Assembly: GCA_038255255.1 (NCBI GenBank) | Contig: JBBSLL010000003.1 | Coordinates: 99,499 to 163,498, forward strand | Length of the DNA: 64,000 nt | DNA from: JBBQNY01 sp038255255 | GTDB lineage: Bacteria; Pseudomonadota; Gammaproteobacteria; Xanthomonadales; Ahniellaceae | Direction: 5' to 3' | Part shown: positions 43,594 to 52,168 of the stretch, one piece after another | Layout: each line of letters begins with the position of its first letter | Numbering within the stretch: the first letter of the stretch is position 1 | Translations under genes and position numbers: made by a program | Notes under the pieces: model-generated | Seen by the model: the letters and a program-made list of their open reading frames with translations, nothing else | Databases searched by the model: none | Told to the model about the DNA's origin: nothing

Positions 43594-44901
43594 TCAGCGT
43601 TGCAGAAGCTCCAGCGCCGCGAGCGTCATGGCTTCCACGCCGGACTTGATCGACGGCTCGGGCTCTATCTGGAACAGCGGTGAGTGGTGCTCGGCAACTT
43701 CGCCCGAGGCGATTTTCGCCGGGGCAGTGCCTCCGACCTCGAAGTACACGCTCGGGATCGGCGGATCGATGCCGACCAGGTCGGGGAAGTCTTCCGCGCC
43801 CATGTCGGTCTGCGCCCAGGTTTCGAAAACCCCGTCACCCATGCCGGCGCGCATGGCCGCGCGCACGCGTTGCGCCAACGCGGCGTCGTTGGTGGTGGTC
43901 GGTGCGCCGGCCTTGTCGATCTGGACAACAGGCAGCAGGTGCTCGGCGACACCGGCCGCACGTGCGGTATTGAGCGCGACGCGTTCGATGCTCTTGAGCA
44001 GCTTCGCGCGGGTTTCCTCGGTATTGGCACGAACGGTGACGTCGAGCCGCGCCTCATCGGAAATGACGTTCGGCGCCGTGCCGCCATTGAACGCCCCAAC
44101 CGTGATCAGCGCCGGTTCGATCGGCGAGATTTCGCGGGTGACGATGTTCTGCAGCGCGAGCACGATCTGGCTGCCGATCACGATGGGATCGTTGCCGAAG
44201 TGCGGCGACGCGCCATGCGTCGCGACGCCGCGCACGGTGATCTGCACCGTATCGGCGCTCGAATACATGAGCCCATCGCTGAAGGCGATCTTGCCCGCCG
44301 GATACTTGGCGATCACGTGCAGCGCCAGCGCGAAGTCGGGTCGACCGAAGCGCGGGTAGAGCCTGTCGGCCACCATTGCCCTGGCACCGCCGATCGCTTC
44401 CTCGGCCGGCTGTCCGACCAGCATCAGCGTGCCCTTCCACTGGTCCTTCAGTTCAGCCATTCGCCGCGCCACACCGACCAGCGTGGTCACGTGCATGTCG
44501 TGGCCGCAGGCGTGCATGACGGGCATGTCCTTGCCCTCGAGGTTCACCTGGCGCTTCTTCGATGCGTAAGGCAATCCGGTCTTCTCGATGACCGGTAGCG
44601 CATCCATGTCGGCGCGGATCATGAGCGTCGGGCCTTCGCCGTTGCGCATCAGCGCGACGACACCCGTGTTGCCGACCCCACCGGTCACGTCGAAGCCCAG
44701 CGCGCCCAGTTCCTTCTGCAGGCGCTTGGCAGTCTCGAACTCCTGCATCGAGAGCTCGGGGTTGGCGTGCAGGTGCTTGAACAACGCATCGAGGTACGCG
44801 TAGTCGGCGTCGATGGAGTCGCGAAGCGGCGAGGCGTGTGCGGCGCCGATCGCAAGTACGGATCCAACTGCGGCACACAGAAAGGCAGTATGGACGCGCA
44901 T
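43594..44901 (-). CDS. Secreted M20-family amidohydrolase
   Basis: A 435-residue exported metallohydrolase. Signal peptide: MRVHTAFLCAAVGSVLAIGAAHA. The M20D amidohydrolase motifs follow: LHANPELSMQEFETAK, ADMDALPV, MHACGHDMH (metal ligands), QPAEEAIGGARAMV (metal-bridging Glu pair) and SVYFEVGG near the end. Members hydrolyse N-acyl amino acids or hippurate. ATG 44901 is chosen because the signal peptide starts there, after GGGGGGAC; the extension to 45075 is spurious. Confidence 0.92.
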   Translation of the reverse strand: MRVHTAFLCAAVGSVLAIGAAHASPLRDSIDADYAYLDALFKHLHANPELSMQEFETAKRLQKELGALGFDVTGGVGNTGVVALMRNGEGPTLMIRADMDALPVIEKTGLPYASKKRQVNLEGKDMPVMHACGHDMHVTTLVGVARRMAELKDQWKGTLMLVGQPAEEAIGGARAMVADRLYPRFGRPDFALALHVIAKYPAGKIAFSDGLMYSSADTVQITVRGVATHGASPHFGNDPIVIGSQIVLALQNIVTREISPIEPALITVGAFNGGTAPNVISDEARLDVTVRANTEETRAKLLKSIERVALNTARAAGVAEHLLPVVQIDKAGAPTTTNDAALAQRVRAAMRAGMGDGVFETWAQTDMGAEDFPDLVGIDPPIPSVYFEVGGTAPAKIASGEVAEHHSPLFQIEPEPSIKSGVEAMTLAALELLQR

Positions 44902-45062
44902 GAAAGTCCCCCCGGAAGCAGTTTGCACAGGCGTCCGGACTCTATCAGCAGCGGCTCGCAAAGCGCGTTTCACGGTGTCGGCATGTGACTTTCGCCATGC
45001 TTCCTGTCCCGCGCCTCGTTGCATCGCCGTCGCGCGTCCGCGCCCATCCACAGGACCTTCCC

Positions 45063-45884
45063 ATGAATTCTGCATCGAAAAATCCGCGTGTTCGCCTGCA
45101 CGTCGAAGACTCTGGTGGCCAGGGCCGCCCCGTCGTGCTGATCCACGGCTGGCCGTTGTCGGCCGAGGCGTGGAAGCCCCAGATGGCGCCGCTCACCGCC
45201 GCCGGCTATCGCGTCATTGCCTACGATCGCCGCGGCTTTGGTCGCTCCGAGAAGCCGACAGGCGGTTTCGACTACGACACGCTCACGGCAGATCTCGCCG
45301 GACTCCTCGAAGCGCACGATCTCCGTGACGTCACGCTCGTTGGATTCTCGATGGGCGGCGGCGAGGTCGCACGATTCGTTGCAGCCCATGGCGAGGAGCG
45401 CCTGCGCAGCGTTGTGTTCGCCTCTGCAGTGCCGCCGTTTCTGATGAAGTCCGACGACAATCCCGAGGGCCCTTTGACCCAGGAAAAGGCCAAGGAAAAA
45501 GAAGAGGGACTGAAGGCGAGCCGCGAGAAATACTTCGACGAGTTCACGACCAACTTCTTCTCGGCGAAGGCCGAGCTGAAAGTTTCGGAGGCACAGCGCC
45601 AGGAAGCCATCGCGATCTGCCAGCAATCCGACCAGGCAGCTGCTCTGGGATGCATGAAGGCATTCGCCACCACCGACTTCCGAGCCGACCTTGAAAAGGT
45701 CACCGTGCCCACGCTGGTGCTGCATGGCGACAGCGATGCCATCGTTCCGTTCGAAGGCTCAGGCAAGCGCACGCATGCAGCCATCGCCGGCAGCGAACTC
45801 GTGCTCATCAAGGGAGCACCGCACGGCTGCAACGCGAGCCACGCGGACGAGTTCAATGCGGCGCTGCTGGCATTCCTCGCCTAG
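45063..45884 (+). CDS. Alpha/beta hydrolase (non-haem chloroperoxidase-like)
   Basis: A 273-residue protein with the alpha/beta hydrolase fold: oxyanion motif LIHGWPLSAEAW, nucleophile elbow GFSMGGGE with the serine near residue 97, DSDAIVPF for the acidic residue and PHGCNASH for the histidine. It resembles cofactor-free haloperoxidases and arylesterases. AGGA precedes ATG 45063; the frame before it is not family-like. It is divergent from the M20 gene at 44901. Confidence 0.9.
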   Translation: MNSASKNPRVRLHVEDSGGQGRPVVLIHGWPLSAEAWKPQMAPLTAAGYRVIAYDRRGFGRSEKPTGGFDYDTLTADLAGLLEAHDLRDVTLVGFSMGGGEVARFVAAHGEERLRSVVFASAVPPFLMKSDDNPEGPLTQEKAKEKEEGLKASREKYFDEFTTNFFSAKAELKVSEAQRQEAIAICQQSDQAAALGCMKAFATTDFRADLEKVTVPTLVLHGDSDAIVPFEGSGKRTHAAIAGSELVLIKGAPHGCNASHADEFNAALLAFLA

Positions 45885-46046
45885 TAGGCGGCGGTTGCAG
45901 CGAACACCGATTTCGTTCGTGGTGAGCCTCCAGTTTCACGCCGTGCAACTGCTCAAAAAGTGGGCAGTAGGAAAATCAAGCAGTTGCGTAATGGGTTCAT
46001 GGAAAGCGTGTCACCACGACCGGAACCTGCGGTAGATAACGCCCGA

Positions 46047-46625
46047 TCAACCCGCTTGTTCGAAAGCCTTGCGCATCCAGCCGACCAGACGCGCATCGAC
46101 TTCGCCGGTGTCGGAGAGTCGCACCTTCATGCTGCACATCGCCGGCTGCTTCACCGCCATCAGCGGAGGCTCGGGCTCAATGCCCTTGAGGTTCAGCCCC
46201 ACCTCGAGTTGCGTGTTGGTAGCGGGTCCGACCATCAGGAACTGCTTCTTGCGCCGCAGGCTGAGGTAGGTCTTCTTCGGCGCGACCTCGAATTCGCCAA
46301 ACGCCGCCACCTTCGCCATCACCGCTTCGTGCAACTTGCGCAGCGCAGCCTTGGGGCCAGCGTAGAGTCGGTCGAGTTCTGCACCGGCATCATCACCGCA
46401 AGCGATGGGCTTCGCATCCAGTGCTCCCGTATCAAGGGCTCTGTGCGCCAGCGCGTTCGCATCGCCATGCCCGAGCCCAAGCTCGCGCTTGAAAAAGTCG
46501 CGGATCTCGCCGTGCTTCTTCATTCCACTCGCCGTCGCCAGCGCCGTCAGCGCGGCGATAGATTGGCCTGTCTTCTTCTCGATGTTAGCCAGCTGGGTCG
46601 CAACCGCCTTCTGCAAGTCCGCCAT
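46047..46625 (-). CDS. DUF4287/DUF5655 domain protein
   Basis: A 192-residue soluble protein. The N-terminal half (TQLANIEKKTGQSIAALTALATASGMKKHGEIRDFFKRELGLGHGDANALAHRA) matches DUF4287; the C-terminal half (YAGPKAALRKLHEAVM, FEVAPKKTYLSLRRKKQFLMVGP) matches DUF5655. Function unknown; the combination is common in proteobacteria and actinobacteria. GGAGG lies seven bases before ATG 46625. It follows the M14 peptidase stop by 30 bases, so the two may be co-transcribed. Confidence 0.88.
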   Translation of the reverse strand: MADLQKAVATQLANIEKKTGQSIAALTALATASGMKKHGEIRDFFKRELGLGHGDANALAHRALDTGALDAKPIACGDDAGAELDRLYAGPKAALRKLHEAVMAKVAAFGEFEVAPKKTYLSLRRKKQFLMVGPATNTQLEVGLNLKGIEPEPPLMAVKQPAMCSMKVRLSDTGEVDARLVGWMRKAFEQAG

Positions 46626-46655
46626 GGCATCGCCTCCTGATGGCCCAGCGCGATG

Positions 46656-47597
46656 TTACCCCCGCACTGCGCTTGATGACTGCTTCTCCAGCGCGAAATC
46701 GAGGGCGGCGCAGACTGCGGCGACTTGCGCTGCGATGCACTGCTCGGGTGTGGCGCGGGGGCTGTCCGGGTAGACCTCGGTGGTGGTCTTGTAGCGCGCG
46801 TCGGTGATGCTGCCACAAAGGCCAAGTTCATCGATCGGGTAGCGGATGACGCCGGGTGCCACCACGTCGGATCCGATGATCTGGCCATTGGCGTCTGCGG
46901 GCGCGATGTGCGTGACCTTCGCGACCGCCTCGATGATTGCGTCCTGAAACGCGGGCTGCGGATTCGCGCTGTCGTCAACCAGATAGAAGCCATCCGGAAT
47001 CTCACCGGGCTCGTGCGGCTTTCCATCGCGCGAGGCCAGCGCGGGGCGGAACTCGGTTTCGTCGGTGTCCGTCGTCTCGTGCAGGTCGATGTGCATGAGG
47101 ACGCGATCGCGGATAGGCGCGACCAGGCGCATGAGGGCCGCCGATTCCTCCGCCGGGCTGTCTTTTCGGAACGAGCGGTTCGGGTCGATCGCGTGCGCGT
47201 TCCAGCGATGGATGCGCTCGTAAGCCCAGGGGCTGATGCACGGCGCCACGAGGAGGTTGATGCGACCCGCGTAGCGTGAGGCGTGCTCCTCGGCAAATCG
47301 CAGCGCGCCATGCACGCCGCTGGTTTCGTAGCCGTGCACGCCACCTGTGACCAACGCGATAGGCAGATCGTCGCGCCAGTCGCGGCTCCGGATCGCAAAA
47401 AGCGGGTACGTTTCCGGCGGGTAGTCGAGCGTGCCGTACTGCTCCACGTCGAAACGCGAGCGCAGCCGATCGATCGCAGTGACCACATCGTCCTGATAGC
47501 TGCGCTTGCGCATCTGCCTCGAAAACCATGTCGCGGTTTCGCTTGCGCCCCATGGGAGCCCGGGCGTCCCGATGGGGTCGTTCAATTGGACATTCAC
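46656..47597 (-). CDS. M14-family metallocarboxypeptidase-like protein
   Basis: A protein of about 313 residues with the M14 zinc motif HGYETSGVHGALRFAEEH (His and Glu ligands) in VTGGVHGYETSG, then HAIDPNRSFR and DLHETTDTDETEF with the third His. It resembles the succinylglutamate desuccinylase/DUF2817 branch of M14. GTG 47597 is my choice of start, with the N-terminus MNVQLNDPIG; GAGG lies thirteen bases upstream. An ORF from 47798 extends it without family-like sequence. Substrate unknown. Confidence 0.8.
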   Translation of the reverse strand: MNVQLNDPIGTPGLPWGASETATWFSRQMRKRSYQDDVVTAIDRLRSRFDVEQYGTLDYPPETYPLFAIRSRDWRDDLPIALVTGGVHGYETSGVHGALRFAEEHASRYAGRINLLVAPCISPWAYERIHRWNAHAIDPNRSFRKDSPAEESAALMRLVAPIRDRVLMHIDLHETTDTDETEFRPALASRDGKPHEPGEIPDGFYLVDDSANPQPAFQDAIIEAVAKVTHIAPADANGQIIGSDVVAPGVIRYPIDELGLCGSITDARYKTTTEVYPDSPRATPEQCIAAQVAAVCAALDFALEKQSSSAVRG

Positions 47598-48005
47598 TTC
47601 AAGGCTGCCTCGGCATGATCGGCTTGGGACAGGAATGTACCAGCGCAGTTGAGCAGCGAACGCCGCCATGACGTGCGGCGGCGATTCGTCGCAGCGCGCA
47701 ACAAGGGTTCGGTATGCGACGCGGATCTCATTCGCGCTGCAGGATCGGGGAAGCCTGCGATCGTGAAGCGTGGTGACGTTGTCGACCAGACGACACATTC
47801 AACATTGGAAGCGTCACAGATCTGTCTGCACATTCACGACAAAAGCGCGTCGTGGCGGGCTTTGCGGGTTTTGCATCACTCACGTGCGCCGCGCAACGCC
47901 CGGGGTCATTCGCGATTAATCGCAAAACGCACAACATGCCTCCCGTCCTGACTGGCAGAACCTGTCGCAATGGTCCGGGCCAATCCCATAAACGGAGTAC
48001 GACAC
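47598..48005. other. Intergenic region (about 400 bases) without recognisable gene
   Basis: Small frames exist on both strands but none has a good ribosome site or protein-like composition. The last 80 bases are AT-richer and precede the secreted-protein gene, so its promoter should lie here. I see no repeat or RNA gene. Confidence 0.5.
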
Positions 48006-48389
48006 ATGAAAAAGAATTCCATCGCCATCGCATTCGCCACCGTCTTCGCCGCCGCCATCGCGGCCCCTGCGCTCTCGGGTGACAAGGCCAACAACCAGGG
48101 CCAGGCCGGCGGCGCCGCGGGCCTCGTGGCTGCGGTCGTGCAGGTTGCCGCGAACGACACCGTGGACGTCAAGGTGGTCGATTCTTTGAACAACCTGGTA
48201 GCGCTGAAGAACGTGCTGAACAACAGCCCGATCCTCAGCAGGAACAACACGACAGTACAGGTCGGCGACATCAGTCTGCTTGACGGCACGGATGTCGACA
48301 TCAACGCCCTGGGCATCACGGTCGACCAGATCAACGGCGTCGCGCTGGCCACCACGGGCACCGTGACCGACGTGATCATCCTGATCTAA
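48006..48389 (+). CDS. Small secreted protein (127 aa), unknown family
   Basis: ATG 48006 follows GGAG by eight bases. The product has a signal peptide (MKKNSIAIAFATVFAAAIAAPALS), a Gly/Ala/Gln-rich segment (NNQGQAGGAAGLVAA) and a mature part rich in Asn, Val and Leu (VDSLNNLVALKNVLNNSP, VDINALGITVDQING). This is suggestive of an extracellular beta-rich or adhesive protein, but I recognise no family. A strong terminator follows, so the gene is probably monocistronic. Confidence 0.75.
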   Translation: MKKNSIAIAFATVFAAAIAAPALSGDKANNQGQAGGAAGLVAAVVQVAANDTVDVKVVDSLNNLVALKNVLNNSPILSRNNTTVQVGDISLLDGTDVDINALGITVDQINGVALATTGTVTDVIILI

Positions 48390-48425
48390 AGCTTCCTGTT
48401 CGCACAAAGTTGTTGATGCGCCCCG

Positions 48426-48461
48426 GGCCCGCGACGTACTCCGTCGCGGGCCTTTTCGTTT
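48426..48461 (+). terminator. Rho-independent terminator
   Basis: An 11-bp perfect stem (GGCCCGCGACG with CGTCGCGGGCC, loop TACTC) is followed by TTTTCGTTT. It ends the transcript of the secreted-protein gene. Confidence 0.93.
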
Positions 48462-48516
48462 CAGATTCCCATTTCAGGCGCATACTGCGCTGACCAGTCA
48501 CGGGAGGGGGGAAGCA

Positions 48517-48990
48517 ATGAAAGCTGTCAAAGCGTTACAGATTGCCGGTTTCACCATGGCGGCGATGTTTTGCGGTTCGCTGTTTGCGCAGAACTGGACG
48601 GAAGCACAGTCTGCTGCGTGGAAAGTGTCTGCGGACACCTGGGAGCGGGACCTCAAGCAGGACTCGGGCTGGATCCAGGACTCCACCCATGCCTCAGTGA
48701 GCGCATGGGGGGCGGACTATCCGGCTCCGCGCGGCCGCAGCAGTTTGCATCGCTGGTCGGAGCACGGCAAGACGGTCAACAAGATGCTGATGTATGACCT
48801 GTCGCCCTTGGCCATTGCCGTCACCGAGCACGCCGCCGTCGTTCACTACTACTACACGACGGCCAGCAAGTCGGTAGTGGATGGCAAGGTCGAAACGGTC
48901 CATGGACGCTGCACCGATACGCTGGTGCGGGACGGCAACAGCTGGAAGTTCCTGGGCTGGTCCTGCAGCGACGAGCCCAAGCGCGGCTAG
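48517..48990 (+). CDS. Small secreted NTF2/SnoaL-like protein
   Basis: A 157-residue protein preceded by GGGAGGGGGGAA, an exceptionally strong ribosome site. Signal peptide: MKAVKALQIAGFTMAAMFCGSLFAQ. The mature part (AVTEHAAVVHYYYTTASKS..., RCTDTLVRDGNSWKFLGWSC) has the late strand pattern of SnoaL/DUF4440-type NTF2-like folds, with two cysteines that could form a disulfide. Function unknown. It is flanked by terminators on both sides. Confidence 0.75.
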   Translation: MKAVKALQIAGFTMAAMFCGSLFAQNWTEAQSAAWKVSADTWERDLKQDSGWIQDSTHASVSAWGADYPAPRGRSSLHRWSEHGKTVNKMLMYDLSPLAIAVTEHAAVVHYYYTTASKSVVDGKVETVHGRCTDTLVRDGNSWKFLGWSCSDEPKRG

Positions 48991-49022
48991 CCCGCCCGCG
49001 GAGGGCACTACCCGCATGCAGT

Positions 49023-49053
49023 AGCGGAGGGCGCCACGGCGTCCTCCGCTTTT
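49023..49053 (+). terminator. Rho-independent terminator
   Basis: AGCGGAGG-CGCC pairs with GGCG-CCTCCGCT with a single mismatched pair and a two-base loop, then TTT. It lies about 30 bases after the stop of the NTF2-like gene. Confidence 0.85.
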
Positions 49054-49109
49054 CGCCAGCGACTGCCGGAAGAACGAGGGTGCGGCAGCCCGAAGCGATA
49101 TGGATTGCT

Positions 49110-49880
49110 TCAAACCGTCAACGTCAGCCCACCATCCGGTGTCAGCGTGGTGCCGGTGATGTAACTGGCTTCGTCCGAGCACAGGAAGACGATGGCCCGG
49201 GCAATCTCTTCCGGTGAACCGGCGCGCCGCAGGTGAACACGCGGCAGCATCCCCTGGTCGAAAATTTCATCACCAATGTCTCTTCGCAACCTGCGATGCA
49301 TCGGCGTGTCGACGAACCCGGGGCACACAATGTTGACCCGTATGCCCTGTGGGGCCAACTCCGCGGAAACACTCGTGGTCAGGCCGACCAGTCCATGCTT
49401 GGACGTGCAGTAGGCCGAGCCGGTCGGGAAGCCGAGAAACGAGTTGACCGAGCCGACGTTGACGATGGCGCCGCCGTTGCCGGCGGCGAGCATGGTCCGG
49501 GCCTCATGCTTCATGCAGAGAAACGCTCCCTTGAGGTTGATTCCCAGAACGCGGTCCCACTCCTCTTCCGCCAGCTCCGTGATTCCAGCCAACTGTCCCT
49601 CGATGCCGGCGTTGTTTACCGCGTAGTCCAGACGACCGAATGCCGTTATCGCGTGATCCACCATCCTCTCAACGTCGGCGGCCACGGAAACATCGGCCCG
49701 GATGGCGATTGCCTTGCCGCCGCGGGATTCGATCTCGGCCACCAGGGAGTCCAGCTCCTCCTGCCTTCGCGCCGCCACCACGAGCCTGGCGCCCTTGGCC
49801 GCGAATGCCTCGGCCGTGGCACGTCCAATCCCACTGCTCGCGCCGGTGACCAGTGCAACCTTATCTTTCATATCGGACAT
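49110..49880 (-). CDS. SDR-family oxidoreductase
   Basis: A 256-residue classical short-chain dehydrogenase/reductase: cofactor motif TGASSGIG (12-19), NNAG at 90-93, catalytic Ser in NVGSVNS, and YxxxK as YCTSK (about 158-162). The C-terminus ends in TPDGGLTLTV. The acceptor substrate is unknown. GGAG lies six bases before ATG 49880. It is the third gene of an operon with an NTF2-like protein and another SDR. Confidence 0.92.
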   Translation of the reverse strand: MSDMKDKVALVTGASSGIGRATAEAFAAKGARLVVAARRQEELDSLVAEIESRGGKAIAIRADVSVAADVERMVDHAITAFGRLDYAVNNAGIEGQLAGITELAEEEWDRVLGINLKGAFLCMKHEARTMLAAGNGGAIVNVGSVNSFLGFPTGSAYCTSKHGLVGLTTSVSAELAPQGIRVNIVCPGFVDTPMHRRLRRDIGDEIFDQGMLPRVHLRRAGSPEEIARAIVFLCSDEASYITGTTLTPDGGLTLTV

Positions 49881-49929
49881 CGGATTCTCCGTGAGCCGGG
49901 GGTCAACTTGCGCGGAAAGTGCGTTCTGC

Positions 49930-50304
49930 CTACTCCGGGTGCAGGTAGAACTCCTTGCTCATGATTTGCCAGCGCCCGTCGATCTTCACCAGCGTGAAAA
50001 AATCGGTGAAGCGATGACCGGTCCAGCTGTCGATCTCGAGGCGTGCGCTGGCGGCGGTGCCTTCGATATCGATACGGAGTTCGCCCGCCTTGATGTTTGC
50101 CGCGGCCCCGTTCTCGGCATGCCAGTCATAGAACGCAGCGATCGGATGCGCGAACAGATCCGGTCCGACGTAGCCGCAGATCGTCGCCATCTCATGGAAG
50201 ATCGGTCGCATGTGATCGCTGCTGCCCGTGCGGGCGCCCTCGATGTAGACCTGCATCAGCGCCTCGATCTGCTGCACGTCTTCTCGATCGTTTGCGTGGG
50301 TCAT
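49930..50304 (-). CDS. NTF2-like (SnoaL-type) small protein
   Basis: A 124-residue protein: DREDVQQIEALMQVYIEGARTGSSDHM, then the cone-shaped NTF2 fold strands ending in FFTLVKIDGRWQIMSKEFYLHPE. This matches the lumazine-binding/SnoaL group, which includes small isomerases, cyclases and ligand binders. GGAAGG lies six bases before the ATG. It sits between two SDR genes, so it may act on the same metabolite. Confidence 0.85.
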   Translation of the reverse strand: MTHANDREDVQQIEALMQVYIEGARTGSSDHMRPIFHEMATICGYVGPDLFAHPIAAFYDWHAENGAAANIKAGELRIDIEGTAASARLEIDSWTGHRFTDFFTLVKIDGRWQIMSKEFYLHPE

Positions 50305-50358
50305 CGATTGCCTTCCTCGGTCATTCGGAACGGGTTGACGAGTTTCAAAGTGGTTGAA

Positions 50359-51225
50359 TCACGACCTTGGCCGTGCGTCGAGCCCGAAGTCGGCCTGGAC
50401 CGCCGCATACCAGTCGTCGTCATCCAGCGCGCCCCAGTCCACCCACGCCTCGTCGCTCATGGCCTGACGCCAGCCGATGAAAGGTGCCGCGTCCGGCCCG
50501 ACGAGATGCCTGAGTTGCCAGCTGTCACCCGCCGCGATCTCGACGATACGGTCGGCCACCAGCGAAGGCGGGGTCGCATGCGCCAGCGAGCTTCTGAACA
50601 GAGCGGCCATGCGATTGCGGCCGGGATAGTGCGACTCGTCAGAGTCGGTGCCGATGCGCGCCGCCATCGAGGTATCGATGATTCCCGGCTCGACGATTGC
50701 AACCCGCACATTGAAGGGCTTGACCTCCTGCGCGAGGCATTCGGACAACGCTTCGAGTGCGAACTTGGAGGCGGCATAGGCGCCCATCGGAGTACCCGCC
50801 AGTCGTCCGGATATGGAAGTGACGTTGACGATGCAGCCGCTGCGCCGCTCCCGCATCGACGGCAGGACGGCCTTGATGCAGCGCACCGCACCGAAGTAGT
50901 TGGTCTCCATCACGGCGCGAAGGTCATCCATCGACATGTCTTCGACCGCGCCCACGCGTTCGATGCCGGCATTGCTGACCAGCACGTCGATCGGCCCAAT
51001 GTCCTGCACGATGCGTTCGATCGCGCGGCTTACTGAAATGTCGTCATCGACATCGAGGGTCTCGATCGAGACGCCCAAATTCTCGCGTGCGGCAATCTCG
51101 CCGAGCTCGGGCGACCCGGCAGGAGTGCGCATCCCGGCCGCGACGCGATGCCCCGCGCGCGCGAACGCCAGGGCGGTTGCGAGTCCGATGCCCCTGCTGG
51201 CGCCGGTGACCAATACGTTTGCCAT
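50359..51225 (-). CDS. SDR-family oxidoreductase
   Basis: A 288-residue short-chain dehydrogenase/reductase: TGASRGIG near the N-terminus, NAG in SNAGIERVG, catalytic Ser in NVTSISG, and YxxxK as YAASK. The last 60 residues are longer than in most SDRs. ATG 51225 is chosen because the motif starts three residues after it (MANVLVTGASRG); the frame to 51267 adds fourteen residues. It is the first gene of the operon, followed after 54 bases by the NTF2-like gene. Confidence 0.9.
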   Translation of the reverse strand: MANVLVTGASRGIGLATALAFARAGHRVAAGMRTPAGSPELGEIAARENLGVSIETLDVDDDISVSRAIERIVQDIGPIDVLVSNAGIERVGAVEDMSMDDLRAVMETNYFGAVRCIKAVLPSMRERRSGCIVNVTSISGRLAGTPMGAYAASKFALEALSECLAQEVKPFNVRVAIVEPGIIDTSMAARIGTDSDESHYPGRNRMAALFRSSLAHATPPSLVADRIVEIAAGDSWQLRHLVGPDAAPFIGWRQAMSDEAWVDWGALDDDDWYAAVQADFGLDARPRS

Positions 51226-51304
51226 GCCTTTTTCTTCCCCTGCAATTTCAGAACAGTCCGAAGCCAACGTGACGACTTCCCCCCCTCAGCGCGCCCGATC
51301 GCGA

Positions 51305-51871
51305 TTAGCGCGCCGGGGGCTGGGCCTCAGGGCCGGCCGATTCTGCTGCCACCGCCGGCGGCGCCGGCGGCACGAGTCGATCGTGCCATTCGGGAATCAG
51401 CATCGTGGCGGCGCTGCCGTACCAGTCGTGGTACTCGGCGACCATCTCGCCGTTGACGATCACCGGGTCGGTTTCTGTCAGCGCGCGCGCGGCGGCGATG
51501 TCGTCGACCGCGAATACATAAAGTCCGCGCCAGCCCGCCGGATCCTTCGTGAAGGGACCGGCGAGCGCGAGCTTGCCTTCCTTCGCGAGGCGCGTGATGT
51601 TGGCGAAGTGCCCCGCGAACATCGCGTCGCGCTCGGGGCCTTTCGGCATGGTGTTTGGTCCTGTCTTGAGGATGGCGAGCACGTACTTGCGCATGCCGCG
51701 CTGGTCAGCTCCGACGCGCTTCGCGAGGTCGGCGTCGTACACGACAACGGGCGCGGCTGCTGCCGGAGCCGTAGCCGCGGACGCGGACGCCGCCGCCGTT
51801 GACGGCTCTGCCGCGAGCACCAGACTCGCGAAAGCAGACAGCGCGAGGAAACCCAGGACAGTAACGCGCAT
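51305..51871 (-). CDS. Exported YciI-like protein
   Basis: A 188-residue protein: signal peptide (MRVTVLGFLALSAFASLVLA), an Ala/Ser-rich linker, then a YciI-like domain (KYVLAILKTGPN, HFANITRLAKEGKLALAGPF, ADPVI-type ending as TDPVIVNGEM). YciI domains have a dimeric ferredoxin-like fold with a possible His/Asp site; function unknown. ATG 51871 is chosen for the signal peptide. It lies 32 bases after the end of the histidine kinase remnant, the likely former upstream gene. Confidence 0.8.
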   Translation of the reverse strand: MRVTVLGFLALSAFASLVLAAEPSTAAASASAATAPAAAAPVVVYDADLAKRVGADQRGMRKYVLAILKTGPNTMPKGPERDAMFAGHFANITRLAKEGKLALAGPFTKDPAGWRGLYVFAVDDIAAARALTETDPVIVNGEMVAEYHDWYGSAATMLIPEWHDRLVPPAPPAVAAESAGPEAQPPAR

Positions 51872-51903
51872 GCTCCGCTCCGATAGCTGGCTGTTCGCAC
51901 AGT

Positions 51904-52023
51904 CTAGACGTCCGGTCGCGATGCCTCCACCTGTCGCGATGGAAGTTTCACGCTGAATGCCGTACCGCCCTCTTCCGTCGAGGTCACCTCGACGGTGCCG
52001 CCGTGCGCGCGTGCGATCTGGCT
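51904..52023 (-). pseudogene. C-terminal remnant of a sensor histidine kinase
   Basis: An open stretch of 39 codons plus stop reads SQIARAHGGTVEV, then GGTAFSVKLPSRQ. This is the end of the HATPase_c domain (typical pattern: the last G-box-flanking helix QIARAHGG and a final strand GT.F.V.LP). In kinases the sequence just before it would be GLGL.I; here it is CRMRMR and no further homology is seen upstream. The rest of the kinase is absent from this window. No start codon or ribosome site is present. It probably records a deletion. Confidence 0.7.
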
Positions 52024-52168
52024 GCGCATTCTCATTCTGCAACGCGCGCTAAACGCGACCGCACCTCCTTTCACAGTTTGCCGCCCGGCCTACCACTACG
52101 TTGTAAATGTGAGCGACGTCGCTCGCCAGATCGCAGCGCCCCTTTTCCCCCATTTGAGGATTTGTACC

